A stretch of DNA of 64,000 bases from Faecalispora sporosphaeroides DSM 1294 (GTDB lineage: Bacteria; Bacillota; Clostridia; Oscillospirales; Acutalibacteraceae): positions 1-64,000 of the forward strand of contig KB911068.1 in the NCBI GenBank assembly GCA_000383295.1, written 5' to 3'. Every line of letters begins with the position of its first letter. The stretch's first letter is position 1. Both the position numbers and the translations under genes were made by a program. Positions 54,622 to 63,047 of the stretch are shown here, piece by piece. The notes beneath the pieces were generated by a model. The model was given only the letters and a program-made list of their open reading frames with translations, was not told where the DNA came from and searched no databases.

Positions 54622-54676
54622 TTGACAAACCGGCGGGGAGGATTTATAATTTAAGTAAACTGACAGTTTATTTAAA
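54622..54676 (+). promoter_or_regulatory. TetR promoter with near-perfect palindromic operator
   Basis: TTGACA (54622-54627), 17 bp, TATAAT (54645-54650) are both perfect. Starting at the end of the -10, TTTAAGTAAACTG-A-CAGTTTATTTAAA (54650-54676) is a 27-bp palindrome with one imperfect pair, with core TAAACTG-A-CAGTTTA. It covers the start site as in autorepressed TetR genes. Confidence 0.82.
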
Positions 54677-54705
54677 TGCATTATAGTGAAATGGGGAAAG
54701 CAAAC

Positions 54706-55389
54706 ATGGGACGAAAGGAGCGCAGCCAAAAGGAAAAAGAGCTCAGGCGCGGCGATATCATCGACGCGGCCGAACGGGTTATCTTTTCCAGGGGCTATGA
54801 GAATGCCTCGATGGATCAGGTTGCAAAGGAGGCGGAATTCAGCAAGCGAACCGTTTATATGTATTTCAGCAGCAAGGAGCAGATTTATTACGAAATCATG
54901 ATTCGGGGCTACCGGCTGCTGATCGATATGCTGGAAGCGGGCTTCCGGGAGAAAAATCCTCAAAATGCGGTCGAAGAGCTGCGCTGCATCTTCTTTTCCT
55001 TCTTCCGGTTCAGCCAGGAGCATGCCCCGTATTTTAGGGCAATCATGGAATATGAGACCAGGGACTTTTCCCAATGCGCCGGTCTGAAGGACGCGCTTGT
55101 AGAGGAATGCTACCAGTTGGGCGAGCAGATTTTCGGTTCTCTTTCGCGGGCGCTACAAAAGGGCATTCAGGAGGGTAGCCTGCGCAAAGGGCTCGACAGC
55201 GAAAAGGTCGCGCTGATCTTGTGGGCGTATACCGTTGGCGTTTTTAATACCAGAGAGAAGAAAAAAGAGTATTTAAAAAGCTGCCACGGCATTGATCCCG
55301 AGGAGTTTGTAACGGAGGCCTTCGACATGATGATGCATTTGATTGCAGACAAGGGAGAAGCCGAAAATGGTAAGGAAAAAAACTCGTAA
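54706..55389 (+). CDS. TetR/AcrR family regulator
   Basis: The 227-residue protein has the TetR DNA-binding domain (RRGDIIDAAERVIFSRGYENASMDQVAKEAEFSKRTVYMYFSSKEQIYYEI, about 15-65) and a helical ligand domain. ATG at 54706 follows GGGGAAAG; in-frame ATGs at 54676 and 54691 lie in or next to the operator. It overlaps the next gene by 23 nt and likely controls that gene together with itself. Confidence 0.9.
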   Translation: MGRKERSQKEKELRRGDIIDAAERVIFSRGYENASMDQVAKEAEFSKRTVYMYFSSKEQIYYEIMIRGYRLLIDMLEAGFREKNPQNAVEELRCIFFSFFRFSQEHAPYFRAIMEYETRDFSQCAGLKDALVEECYQLGEQIFGSLSRALQKGIQEGSLRKGLDSEKVALILWAYTVGVFNTREKKKEYLKSCHGIDPEEFVTEAFDMMMHLIADKGEAENGKEKNS

Positions 55390-56563
55390 GCACCTCGTCG
55401 GAGGGCTGGTCGGCATCGCCGGGGTGTTTCTCTTTTTATTAACCACTCTTTTTATCATTAGCGGAGGTTTTATGAAACAGCATTATCTGGAACCCTGGTC
55501 AAAGGAGTACGCTGCGCAATACGGCGACGCGAGAATACGCCTTGCGGCCGGCGGAATCCTTGCCGCCAGCGGACACAACATGCAGCCGTGGATCCTTCGG
55601 CTCGACCCTTCCGATCCTATGGTATTTCATCTTTATGCCGACAGCAGGCGCATGACGAAGGAAGTGGACCCCGATGCGCGCCAGATGATGATTTCGCAGG
55701 GCACGTTTCTGGAATATGTCGCCGTGACCGGTGAAAAAGAAGGATGGAATACCAAAATCGAGCTTTTCCCGGAGGGGGAGTACGACGAGAATGACCTTGC
55801 CCACAGCATGGACACTCTGCCGGTGGCAAAGATCACATTGGCAAAAGCACAGCCGCAGGAGATTCCGCTCTACGGCGCCATGTACCTGCCCGACACCAAC
55901 CGGGAGCCGTACCGGGCCGAGGGGCTTTCTGCTTCGCAGGTCTCCGCCCTGGAATCGCTTTCGGGTGCTGCCGGAATCTCTGTTCGGGTATATCAGGAGC
56001 AGGCCGAGCTTTCCAAAATCGGTCGGTATGCTCTGAAAAGCGCGGAAACAGAGGCTGGCGTTTCCCGTGTCATGGAGGAATCCGGTGCGATTTTCCGCGC
56101 CAACGAGTACCGGAAAAATCAATACCGTTACGGCTTTTCCGTAGAAGGTCAGGGCGCGTCCGGGCTCAGGATGCATATTTTGCAGGGAATGCTCACCGTT
56201 TTTCCGTCTTTGAATTCCGGTGAAGCTGCCGCCCGCAATGTGATCAGCTATGCCCGCGCGTCGGTTCAAAGCACACCGGCTTACGCAATGATCGTCACGC
56301 GGAACAACAGCAGAGCGACTCAGGTGGAAAGCGGAATGCTATACAGCAGGCTGGTGCTGACAGGGCATACGCTGGGCCTTGTTATGCAGCCGCTCAGTCA
56401 GGTTCTGGAGGAATACCCCGAAATGAACGGCCCCTACACAGAGTTCAAGCAGATCTACGCGCCGAGCGGCGGCACAGTGCAGATGCTGTTTCGTATGGGA
56501 TACCCGACGAAGGGAGTGCCGCTGAGTATGCGGCGGGACGTAATGGATTTTGTTGCAAAGTAA
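55367..56563 (+). CDS. Acg-like nitroreductase-family protein with N-terminal membrane anchor
   Basis: The 398-residue protein has one membrane segment (about 12-33) and a nitroreductase-like FMN fold of the Acg/TM1586 type: ASGHNMQPWILRLDP near 65 and GPYTEFKQIYAPSGGTVQMLFRMGYP near the end. Acg proteins bind FMN and may sequester it or reduce nitro compounds. Being membrane-anchored is unusual for the fold. It is co-transcribed with the TetR gene (23-nt overlap), suggesting induction by the TetR ligand. Confidence 0.78.
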   Translation: MVRKKTRKHLVGGLVGIAGVFLFLLTTLFIISGGFMKQHYLEPWSKEYAAQYGDARIRLAAGGILAASGHNMQPWILRLDPSDPMVFHLYADSRRMTKEVDPDARQMMISQGTFLEYVAVTGEKEGWNTKIELFPEGEYDENDLAHSMDTLPVAKITLAKAQPQEIPLYGAMYLPDTNREPYRAEGLSASQVSALESLSGAAGISVRVYQEQAELSKIGRYALKSAETEAGVSRVMEESGAIFRANEYRKNQYRYGFSVEGQGASGLRMHILQGMLTVFPSLNSGEAAARNVISYARASVQSTPAYAMIVTRNNSRATQVESGMLYSRLVLTGHTLGLVMQPLSQVLEEYPEMNGPYTEFKQIYAPSGGTVQMLFRMGYPTKGVPLSMRRDVMDFVAK

Positions 56564-56728
56564 TCGCAATGCGAAAACGCCGTCCCAGCTCCGAGCCATG
56601 TTGAATTAGCTGGCGAATGAGGCATCTGTTTGCAGAATTAGCATGAAGGCAATAAAAGCAGGGATGACGGTGGGAATGGATTGCGCCTCAATGGTCAGGC
56701 GGGATACAAAAAAGCTGTCGCGGCAAAA

Positions 56729-56774
56729 TAAAAAGGCTTGCAGTCTGTGAATCACACAGGCAGCAAGCCTTTTT
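56729..56774. terminator. Bidirectional terminator
   Basis: AAAAAGGCTTGC/GCAAGCCTTTTT with an inner CTGTG/CACAG between convergent genes. Confidence 0.88.
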
Positions 56775-56844
56775 GGTTGTTCGTAAAATGTTGTCCGGCT
56801 TTTTGTATCGCTTTACTTGGAAAACGCTGTTCTTGTTTGCCGGC

Positions 56845-58113
56845 TTAGCTTTCTCTTTTCTTCGCCTCCGAAGAATTCAGCTTGGCGACCGTGTTCGGGT
56901 CGGCAATGCCGGTAACTTCCATTCCGTTCAGGTACTGAAAGTCCTTAACGGCCTGCTCCGTGCCGGCGGTGTATTCGCCGCTGATGGCGGTAAACATGTA
57001 CCCCAGCTGATCCAAACGGGTTTGCAGGGCCTTAACCGCGTCGCTCTTATCTCCGCGCTTGTAGGTACCGGAAGGAACAGCGCCTGCCGATTGTCCGGAC
57101 GAAGCCGGAGTCTTGCCCGACGTGGCGGAACTGCTGGAAGAGGAGGAACTGCCGCCGGAAGAAGCGGGAGCCGACGAGGCGGGTTCGGACGGCTTCGAGG
57201 AGGGGAGAGTCCCTTCGAGCAGTTCCGGGTAAACGGTGCCTGCCATAAAGCTGACGGCCTGAATCATCCCGCGACCCTGACGCTCCATGTACGTCGGGTT
57301 CATTTCATATACGCGGTTTTTCTGAACCGCTTCCAGCTTTTTGTACTTGTCGGACTCCTGCAGCTGTTTTTTCACACCCTCGGCGCAGAAGATGTACTGC
57401 GGGTTCGAGATGGTCAGCGCCTCGGTGGAGGCCTGTCCGCCGTTGCTGCCCGCAAACGCGTTGACCAGGCCGGCGCTTTCAATCAGCTTGCCGGCGAGCA
57501 TGTCCCCGGTGGCCGCCTTGCCCTTTGCGTCATACAGGTAGCAAACGGTCACGGGAGAGTCCGTTTCCGGAATCACGCGCGTAATATCGTCAAGCGTCAG
57601 GTAAATATTGTTTGCCGTTTTAATGCCCTTTTGGTAGCCGGTGGAACCGCCCTTAATCGCCGCGCCCACCTCGGAGTACAGGCGTTCCAGGTCGGAGCGG
57701 CTGGCGGCGGCGGGGAGGATCAGCGAAAGGATGCCCTCCTTCTGCAACGCTGCGGTGATCCCGTCGCCCGGGTTCGCTCCAAACAGCGCCAGCGTTGCGC
57801 CAGTCGCCTTTACCGCGGCGGGGTCGGATGGATCCACATTCGGAAGAACAGAGAGATCCTCCTGATCACAGTCATTGGATTTTGCTTTCAGAGAGATTTC
57901 GTACCCCATCGCAAGAATCACATCGGCGAGGTTCGGTGAAAAGACGGCAACACCGGCCGGTTCACTTTTTAAAGTCACGGTCCCGATTGTCACGGGAAAA
58001 TCCTGTTTCGCGGCGCCGGAGCTGATGTCGCCCTTACTGGAACACCCCGTAAATGCGGAAACAATCAGCACCGCCGACAGCAGTCCGGCTATCATTCGTT
58101 TCAACTGTCCCAT
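56845..58113 (-). CDS. Metal/siderophore-type binding lipoprotein fused to a peptidoglycan-binding domain
   Basis: The 422-residue protein has a lipoprotein signal (lipobox FTGC near residue 24), a TroA/FepB-like helical-backbone binding domain (about 35-285; VAVFSPNLADVILAMGYE, PNVDPSDPAAV, NRVYEMNPTYMERQGRG), a Ser/Ala-rich linker (about 295-345) and a C-terminal PG_binding_1 domain (about 355-420; SDAVKALQTRLDQLGYM). Binding proteins of this class do not normally bind cell wall. No permease or ATPase gene is adjacent. GGGAGG precedes the ATG. Confidence 0.85.
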   Translation of the reverse strand: MGQLKRMIAGLLSAVLIVSAFTGCSSKGDISSGAAKQDFPVTIGTVTLKSEPAGVAVFSPNLADVILAMGYEISLKAKSNDCDQEDLSVLPNVDPSDPAAVKATGATLALFGANPGDGITAALQKEGILSLILPAAASRSDLERLYSEVGAAIKGGSTGYQKGIKTANNIYLTLDDITRVIPETDSPVTVCYLYDAKGKAATGDMLAGKLIESAGLVNAFAGSNGGQASTEALTISNPQYIFCAEGVKKQLQESDKYKKLEAVQKNRVYEMNPTYMERQGRGMIQAVSFMAGTVYPELLEGTLPSSKPSEPASSAPASSGGSSSSSSSSATSGKTPASSGQSAGAVPSGTYKRGDKSDAVKALQTRLDQLGYMFTAISGEYTAGTEQAVKDFQYLNGMEVTGIADPNTVAKLNSSEAKKRES

Positions 58114-58269
58114 ACAATCCTCCCTGATTTTTTATCTTCATCTGTTAAAAAAGAGTGAAAAGTCAGATGCTTCTGTATTTTTACAGAAGCATAGTATCAG
58201 CGCCTCACTTTACAAAATGTTAACATAAAAATATAAATAAACTATGAAGCCGCCGTAAAGGATGTGATT

Positions 58270-59511
58270 TTACAGGATGCTTTTCCCCTGACGGATTCTG
58301 GATTCGGCCAGGCGGACATACTGCTGCGCGCAGCGGGGAGAGCGCCCGGCGCGTTCGAGTGCAAAACGTTCCGCGCCGATCAAAAGCTGCGGCAGATGCT
58401 CCGAAAGGCCGTGCTGATGGGCAAGCTTCTCCACAATATCCAGGTATTGGGCCTTGTCCGGCAGCATAAAGCGCACGGAAAGACCGAAGCGGTCAGCCAG
58501 AGAAAGGCTCTCCTGAATCGTGTCGACGCGGTGGATTTCATCGCCCTCGCGGTCCGAGAAGGTTTCGCGCAGCAGATGCCGCCGGTTGGAGGTCGCGTAG
58601 ATCAGCGTGTTTTCCGGCCGGGCAGCCAGGCCGCCTTCCAGCACCGCCTTCAGGGCGGCGTAGGTGTCGTCCTGCCGGGAGAAGGAGAGGTCGTCAATGA
58701 ACACGATAAACTTCATCGGCAGCCCTGCCAGAATCTCTACCAGATCGGGAAAATGAGGGATTTCCGCTTTCGGCATCTCGATCAGGCGCAGCGCCGCAAA
58801 TTCGTGCAGCAGCGCTTTTACGGTGGAAGATTTCCCCGTACCGCGGTCGCCGTACAGCAGGCAGTTGTTGGCCGGCAAGCCCTGCACAAAGGAACTCGTG
58901 TTTTCCAGGACCATTCCGCGCTGCAGCTCGTAGCCCTTCAAATCCTGTAACAAAATCGGATCGGGGTGTGGAACGGGGGACAGCACCCCGTTCCTCCAGA
59001 TAAACGCCCGGTTGCGCGCAAATCGGCCGCAGCCGTTCTGTGCGTAAAAGGCTTTCAACTGTGTCAGGCAGGTCTGCGGCTCTTGCTGCAGCTGCGAGAT
59101 CACCTGTCCGTTTTCCCAGCAGGGCAAGCCCAACTCCGCCGCCTGTGGAAAGGCGCTTTTGGCCAGTATTTCCTGTGGGGTAAGGGCAGAAAGCTCCGCC
59201 AGAATTTTCAAATCGCGCAGCGCCGCCGCTTCGACTAAGGAAGAAACCTCTTTTCCGGATGCCGCGGCAACCGAAAATGCGTTTTCATCGTACAAAACAG
59301 GCTCAGTCAACGCCTGCGCTAAGTTTGTGTCAGCATTTTTTCGTGCGAGTAGAGCAATCAGATTTCCCCAGGCTGTTAAAAACGCTTCGGGCCGATCCCC
59401 CTGCGCCGTGTTCAGCAGACGAAAAAATGCCACCGGCACGCTTCTTTCCAGAATGCCTCTATATACAGAAAGCGAGGCCATTTTCCACGCAGCCTCTTGA
59501 ATTTGATTCAC
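58270..59511 (-). CDS. DUF815 family AAA-type ATPase
   Basis: The 413-residue protein has an N-terminal helical region (1-200) and an ATPase domain with Walker A LLYGDRGTGKSSTVKAL near 220 and Walker B FIVFIDDLSF near 275, then NTLIYATSNRRHLL near 305, as in DUF815. The function is unknown; the family resembles DnaA/IstB-type ATPases. The start is GTG at 59511 after AAAGGGG. Monocistronic. Confidence 0.87.
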   Translation of the reverse strand: MNQIQEAAWKMASLSVYRGILERSVPVAFFRLLNTAQGDRPEAFLTAWGNLIALLARKNADTNLAQALTEPVLYDENAFSVAAASGKEVSSLVEAAALRDLKILAELSALTPQEILAKSAFPQAAELGLPCWENGQVISQLQQEPQTCLTQLKAFYAQNGCGRFARNRAFIWRNGVLSPVPHPDPILLQDLKGYELQRGMVLENTSSFVQGLPANNCLLYGDRGTGKSSTVKALLHEFAALRLIEMPKAEIPHFPDLVEILAGLPMKFIVFIDDLSFSRQDDTYAALKAVLEGGLAARPENTLIYATSNRRHLLRETFSDREGDEIHRVDTIQESLSLADRFGLSVRFMLPDKAQYLDIVEKLAHQHGLSEHLPQLLIGAERFALERAGRSPRCAQQYVRLAESRIRQGKSIL

Positions 59512-59656
59512 AATTGTTGCCCCTTTCCAGAGATTTAATGCTATTGTACCGTTCCTATCACTTTAAGTCAATAAAAGTGCTTGACTTTTGCGGACATTCT
59601 CTATAAAATAAATAGGCATGGACGACAAGCACTTTTTTGTGTAACGTTTGGCATCC

Positions 59657-59698
59657 ATGGAAGCGTATCGAAGTGGTCATAACGGGCCTGACTCGAAA
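59657..59698 (+). repeat. Oldest truncated copy of the tRNA-Ser 5' half
   Basis: GCGTATCGAAGTGGTCATAA and the following CTGACTCGAAAT match the 5' half of tRNA-Ser(CGA) with a few changes (GAAGCG for GAGGCG, CGGGCC for CGAGCC), then stop matching after the anticodon loop. TTGACT with TAAAAT 17 bp on, about 50 bp upstream, resembles the tRNA promoter. The next copy begins 191 bp further right; the sequence between is only weakly similar to the later units. Confidence 0.75.
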
Positions 59699-59848
59699 TG
59701 GACTGTCCAGAATGGTAGATAGTATTGCAAAAGCCCTGTAACCATGCGGTTTTCCGCAGGTTCAAATTGAATAATTTCTTTAATATCTCTCTCCTACATC
59801 TCTCCAAAATCCACGGATAGAGGAGCGGCATGTGAGTTGACATACATT

Positions 59849-60232
59849 GGGAAGCGTATCGAAGTGGTCATAACGAGCTTGACTCGAAATCCACTCGGTC
59901 AGTTGCTTTGAAAATGCGGGAAACCCTTGAGTTTCTGCGGGTTTGCGGGATTTTGAAAATTTAGCTTTTTACCAATTTCTACGGTTTTTCTACACTTTGC
60001 CTTGACTTTTTCGAAAGGCTCGGTGTATTAAAATAGAATATGGAGGCGTATCGAAGTGGTCATAACGAGCCTGACTCGAAATCCACTCGGTCAGTTGCTT
60101 TGAAAATGCGGGAAACCCTTGAGTTTCTGCGGGTTTGCGGGATTTTGAAAATTTAGCTTTTTACCAATTTCTACGGTTTTTCTACACTTTGCCTTGACTT
60201 TTTCGAAAGGCTCGGTGTATTAAAATAGAATA
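59849..60232 (+). repeat. Two tandem 192-bp units each with a tRNA-Ser 5' half
   Basis: Units 59849-60040 and 60041-60232 are identical apart from about three bases near their starts. Each begins with the tRNA-Ser 5' half through the anticodon loop (ending GACTCGAAATC), then unrelated sequence starting CACTCGGTCAG, and ends with a copy of the tRNA promoter (TTGACT, TATTAA). The next unit would be the intact tRNA itself, so promoter plus 5' half occur in register three times at 192-bp spacing. Confidence 0.92.
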
Positions 60233-60233
60233 T

Positions 60234-60324
60234 GGAGGCGTATCGAAGTGGTCATAACGAGCCTGACTCGAAATCAGGTTGTCGAGCAATCGGCACGTGA
60301 GTTCGAATCTCACCGCCTCCGCCA
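60234..60324 (+). tRNA. tRNA-Ser (anticodon CGA)
   Basis: GGAGGCG/CGCCTCC acceptor stem, anticodon stem CCTGA/TCAGG with loop CTCGAAA (anticodon CGA at 60269-60271), long variable arm, T-arm GAGTTCGAATCTC and encoded CCA (60322-60324). Promoter TTGACT (60194-60199), 18 bp, TATTAA (60218-60223). It serves as attachment site of the element to its right. Confidence 0.95.
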
Positions 60325-60325
60325 T

Positions 60326-60370
60326 GAGCCTGTTTGCGGTCAATGCCCGCAACAGGCTCTTCCTTTTTTG
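60326..60370 (+). terminator. Terminator after tRNA-Ser
   Basis: GAGCCTGTT/AACAGGCTC with inner GCGG/CCGC followed by TTCCTTTTTT. Confidence 0.88.
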
Positions 60371-60487
60371 GTTCTTTTCTACGCCCTCTTTCGAGGGCAT
60401 TTTTTCTGCTTTTGTAGAAAACGGATGCTTGAAAAGTCCTTGTTTTACAAGGCTTTGCCGTGTTCCGACTCAGCAGTCCGTAGAAAA

Positions 60488-61735
60488 TCACTCAGCCATT
60501 TCAAGTCCGATAGGTTCTTCCCGCTTGGATTTTTCAAACATGCCATCCATGACAAGCCCGGATTCGATCTGCGCATGGAAGTCAAGATGCGAGTAAATAT
60601 CCGCCGTGGTCGAGAACGTGCTGTGCCCAAGCCATATCTGGATTTGCTTCATGGATATCCCGTTTGCGAGCAGTAAGCTGGCGCATGAATGCCTTAAATC
60701 GTGGAACCTGATTTTCTTCAGGTTGTTTTTTTCGAGTATCCAGCTAAAATGCTCCGTTACATAGTTGGGACGCATCAGCTTTCCGGTTTGGTCGACGCAG
60801 ATATAATCCAGATAGTCCCGGCAGTAAGAACGCTTGAACATTCTGCGGTACATTTCCTGCTTCTCTTTTTCCGCCCACAGAATTTTTTCAACGGATGGCA
60901 GCAGCGGAAGTGTGCGGAAGCTGGATTTGGTTTTGAGCACATCCTCGCCGACAGCCACCGCTTTGCCATCTACCGTGTCCTCAATGACCTTGTGCTTGAT
61001 GGAGATGGTCTTTTGTTCAAGGTTGATCGCATCCCATTTCAAACCAAGGACTTCACTTCTCCGTAGCCCATAGTAGGCGGCCAGTTTTACACAGACTTCC
61101 AAAGGATCATCTGATACCGCATCGAACAGCGCCATCATTTCCTCCGCCGAATAAAACTGTGCCTGATACACATTCTTTTTCGGCCTGTCCACCCTGTCAG
61201 CAGGATTGCTGCTGATAATTCCCTTTTTTACAGCGTTCTGCAGAGCCCTGCGAAGCACCGCATGATAGTGAATTACCGTATTTGCCGTATACCCTTCATC
61301 AAAAATGGATTGATGAAAATCCTGTATATGCTGCGGCGTAACTTCCGCTAAGGTAATATTCAGTTCTTTAAAGTACCGGCTGATTCGGCTGTCCAGCATA
61401 GTGCGGTAGCCTTTAAACGTGGTCTTGGATATGGTGGGTTTTGCTTGAATCAACCATTTTTGAAGGTAATCCATAAAGAGAACATCCGCCTGCGGGTTCC
61501 TTTTTCCTTCAATCAGTTCTCTGGCCCGTTCTTCCGCTGCCCGACGCTCCTTTTCCTCCTGCTCCCGTTCATATTCCAAACGGATTTGGTCAAAGGCTTT
61601 TTTGGCTTTTCTTTCACTGGTTCCCTCTACCGGCAATCCGGTGGGAATCCACTTTGTCTTTCTTTTGCCGTCCACTTTTGTATAAAGGACAGCGTAATAA
61701 GTATTATTTTTTTGCTGTAGGCATCCTGTTATCAT
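60488..61735 (-). CDS. Tyrosine site-specific integrase
   Basis: The 415-residue protein has an N-terminal arm-binding region (NNTYYAVLYTKVDGKRKTKW), a core-binding domain (about 85-185) and a catalytic domain with Arg in YYGLRRSEVLGLKW near 226, Lys in the beta-hairpin, HDLRHSCASLL near 348, LGHSTFSTTADIYSHL near 370-383 with nucleophile Tyr. It would recombine at tRNA-Ser. AGGAGG precedes the ATG. The gene points toward the tRNA, leaving about 160 bp between, where attL arm sites would lie. Confidence 0.95.
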   Translation of the reverse strand: MITGCLQQKNNTYYAVLYTKVDGKRKTKWIPTGLPVEGTSERKAKKAFDQIRLEYEREQEEKERRAAEERARELIEGKRNPQADVLFMDYLQKWLIQAKPTISKTTFKGYRTMLDSRISRYFKELNITLAEVTPQHIQDFHQSIFDEGYTANTVIHYHAVLRRALQNAVKKGIISSNPADRVDRPKKNVYQAQFYSAEEMMALFDAVSDDPLEVCVKLAAYYGLRRSEVLGLKWDAINLEQKTISIKHKVIEDTVDGKAVAVGEDVLKTKSSFRTLPLLPSVEKILWAEKEKQEMYRRMFKRSYCRDYLDYICVDQTGKLMRPNYVTEHFSWILEKNNLKKIRFHDLRHSCASLLLANGISMKQIQIWLGHSTFSTTADIYSHLDFHAQIESGLVMDGMFEKSKREEPIGLEMAE

Positions 61736-61768
61736 TTCTATCCTCCTTCGAAATAACAGCGTATTTGC

Positions 61769-61870
61769 CTACCATTGACAGCACCACAATACCACAGAAA
61801 GCATGAGATAGCTATGCTTTTATGCTGAAATCATCCACATGATTTTTCTACGCCTTATTGTCAATGGTAG
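61769..61870. repeat. 12-bp inverted repeat between integrase and excisionase genes
   Basis: CTACCATTGACA (61769-61780) and TGTCAATGGTAG (61859-61870) are exact inverse copies 78 bp apart. They could be Xis or Int arm sites or a regulator site controlling the int promoter. Confidence 0.6.
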
Positions 61871-61883
61871 ACAAAAATCCGGA

Positions 61884-62105
61884 TCAGCCGAGCTTGATAT
61901 GGCACATTTCTTCATCCAGCAGATAATCAATAACGCATGCTTTCGGAATCTTATAGGTTCGTCCGATACGAACACTATGTATCTCCTTTTCCGCAAGCAG
62001 TTTATAAGCCAATTTACGGCTGATGCCGCCCAGCATTTCTCTTAATTGTTCGACCTCGACTACATCGGGGTACTTTTCAAACATTTTGATTTTGTCGTTC
62101 ATCAT
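61884..62105 (-). CDS. Excisionase-type helix-turn-helix protein
   Basis: The 73-residue protein has the MerR-like excisionase pattern (VEVEQLREMLGGISRKLAYKLLAEKEIHSVRIGRTYKIPKACVIDYL). It would direct Int toward excision. ATG at 62105 has AAAGGGG upstream; an in-frame ATG at 62120 overlaps the mazF stop as TAATG, so the genes are coupled. Confidence 0.87.
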   Translation of the reverse strand: MMNDKIKMFEKYPDVVEVEQLREMLGGISRKLAYKLLAEKEIHSVRIGRTYKIPKACVIDYLLDEEMCHIKLG

Positions 62106-62119
62106 GACATCCCCTTTCA

Positions 62120-62488
62120 TTAAAAAAACGCCGGGTCAAGCCCAACGCTGATGGAAAGTGCCTGATTGATTTGTTTCATTTCATGACCGGAAAGAGTGCC
62201 AACCTTTTCTCTCAGGCGTATGCGGTCAATGGTGCGTATTTGCTCTAAGAGAGCAAAAGACTCTTTGGAGCAGCCGCCGGCCGTGCCGATGCAAACATGG
62301 GTAGGAATATTGTTTTTCTCGGTTTTGCCGGTAATCGCACAGACAATGACCGTAGGGCTGTGACGATTTCCGACATTGTTTTGCAAAATAAGTACCGGAC
62401 GGATTCCGCCCTGTTCGGAGCCCACAACGGGACTTAAATCGGCATAGAAAATATCCCCACGTTGTATGTTCTTTTTATAATCTCTCAA
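62120..62488 (-). CDS. MazF/PemK family mRNA-cleaving toxin
   Basis: The 122-residue protein has RGDIFYADLSPVVGSEQGGIRPVLILQNNVGNRHSPTVIVCAITGK, typical of MazF endoribonucleases, with the catalytic Arg in GIRPV near 29. No MazE antitoxin precedes it; the gene upstream is noncoding. It is coupled to the excisionase gene, so it may control excision or stabilise the element. The start is TTG at 62488 after AAAGGAGG. Confidence 0.88.
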   Translation of the reverse strand: MRDYKKNIQRGDIFYADLSPVVGSEQGGIRPVLILQNNVGNRHSPTVIVCAITGKTEKNNIPTHVCIGTAGGCSKESFALLEQIRTIDRIRLREKVGTLSGHEMKQINQALSISVGLDPAFF

Positions 62489-62529
62489 AATTGCGATCCT
62501 CCTTTGAAATTCTTAATGGCACAAAAATA

Positions 62530-62894
62530 GGATCGCCCTTGGGTAGTTGCTTCACTGTGAGAGCAGCTGAAAACAGGGCGATCCCATTGCTTCTGACATT
62601 AAGTCATTTTCTGTAATAACGGTGCTTAATTCGACACTACTCCCCAAGCACAAAAGGCGATGGTCTGAACTGCGGCTGGCTTCACCGCATCATGGGAATT
62701 TCACCCCCGCCAGGATCTCTGCCGGCTGCCCTCATTGCGTAATCCCCATATGTGGGGGCTGTGACTGGACAGAAGTATCATGATAGGCTGACGGGGTCAT
62801 TGCGAAACAGGCCGCCACAGCCTGTTTCCCGGTCGGATGGGTACCGCTTTGCACCTTATTGGGCCGTCTTTGATAGTCTGGGAAGAGAAACGTA
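62530..62894 (-). ncRNA. Structured noncoding stretch ending in an attenuator before mazF
   Basis: No convincing frame exists. On the minus strand the sequence has several stems (GAAACAGGC/GCCTGTTTC at 62804-62831; CCCCCACATATGGGG at 62743-62757; GCGGTGAAGCCAGCCGC near 62679-62695; GGGTGAAATTCCC near 62696-62708) and ends with GGATCGCCCT/AGGGCGATCC (62530-62539 and 62575-62584) followed by UAUUUUU, a terminator just before mazF. The GGTGAAATTCC string resembles riboswitch cores (FMN, cobalamin), but the rest does not fit either. Confidence 0.45.
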
Positions 62895-62999
62895 ATGAAC
62901 AGAAAGAAAAAGCTGATTCATCTTGTTCTCATCACCATCCTACAGGTGGTCTTGGCGCATCCTCCGGAGTCGCTGTTCCTTTTGGGAGCCGTCAGCTAA
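62895..62999 (+). CDS. Possible 34-aa hydrophobic peptide
   Basis: ATG at 62895 after GGGAAGAG gives MNRKKKLIHLVLITILQVVL followed by a short polar end, a single membrane-spanning peptide with basic N-terminus. It is the only plus-strand frame in the element. It may be chance; only the ribosome site and hydrophobic pattern support it. Confidence 0.3.
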   Translation: MNRKKKLIHLVLITILQVVLAHPPESLFLLGAVS

Positions 63000-63047
63000 C
63001 GTATTCAGATCATCGGATATGAAATTTTCAAAGTACCCTTGAGGGAA

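Noticed and set aside
62675-62720. FMN or cobalamin riboswitch
   Set aside because: Only the GGTGAAATTCC-like core matches; the remaining conserved boxes are missing and no vitamin gene is nearby.
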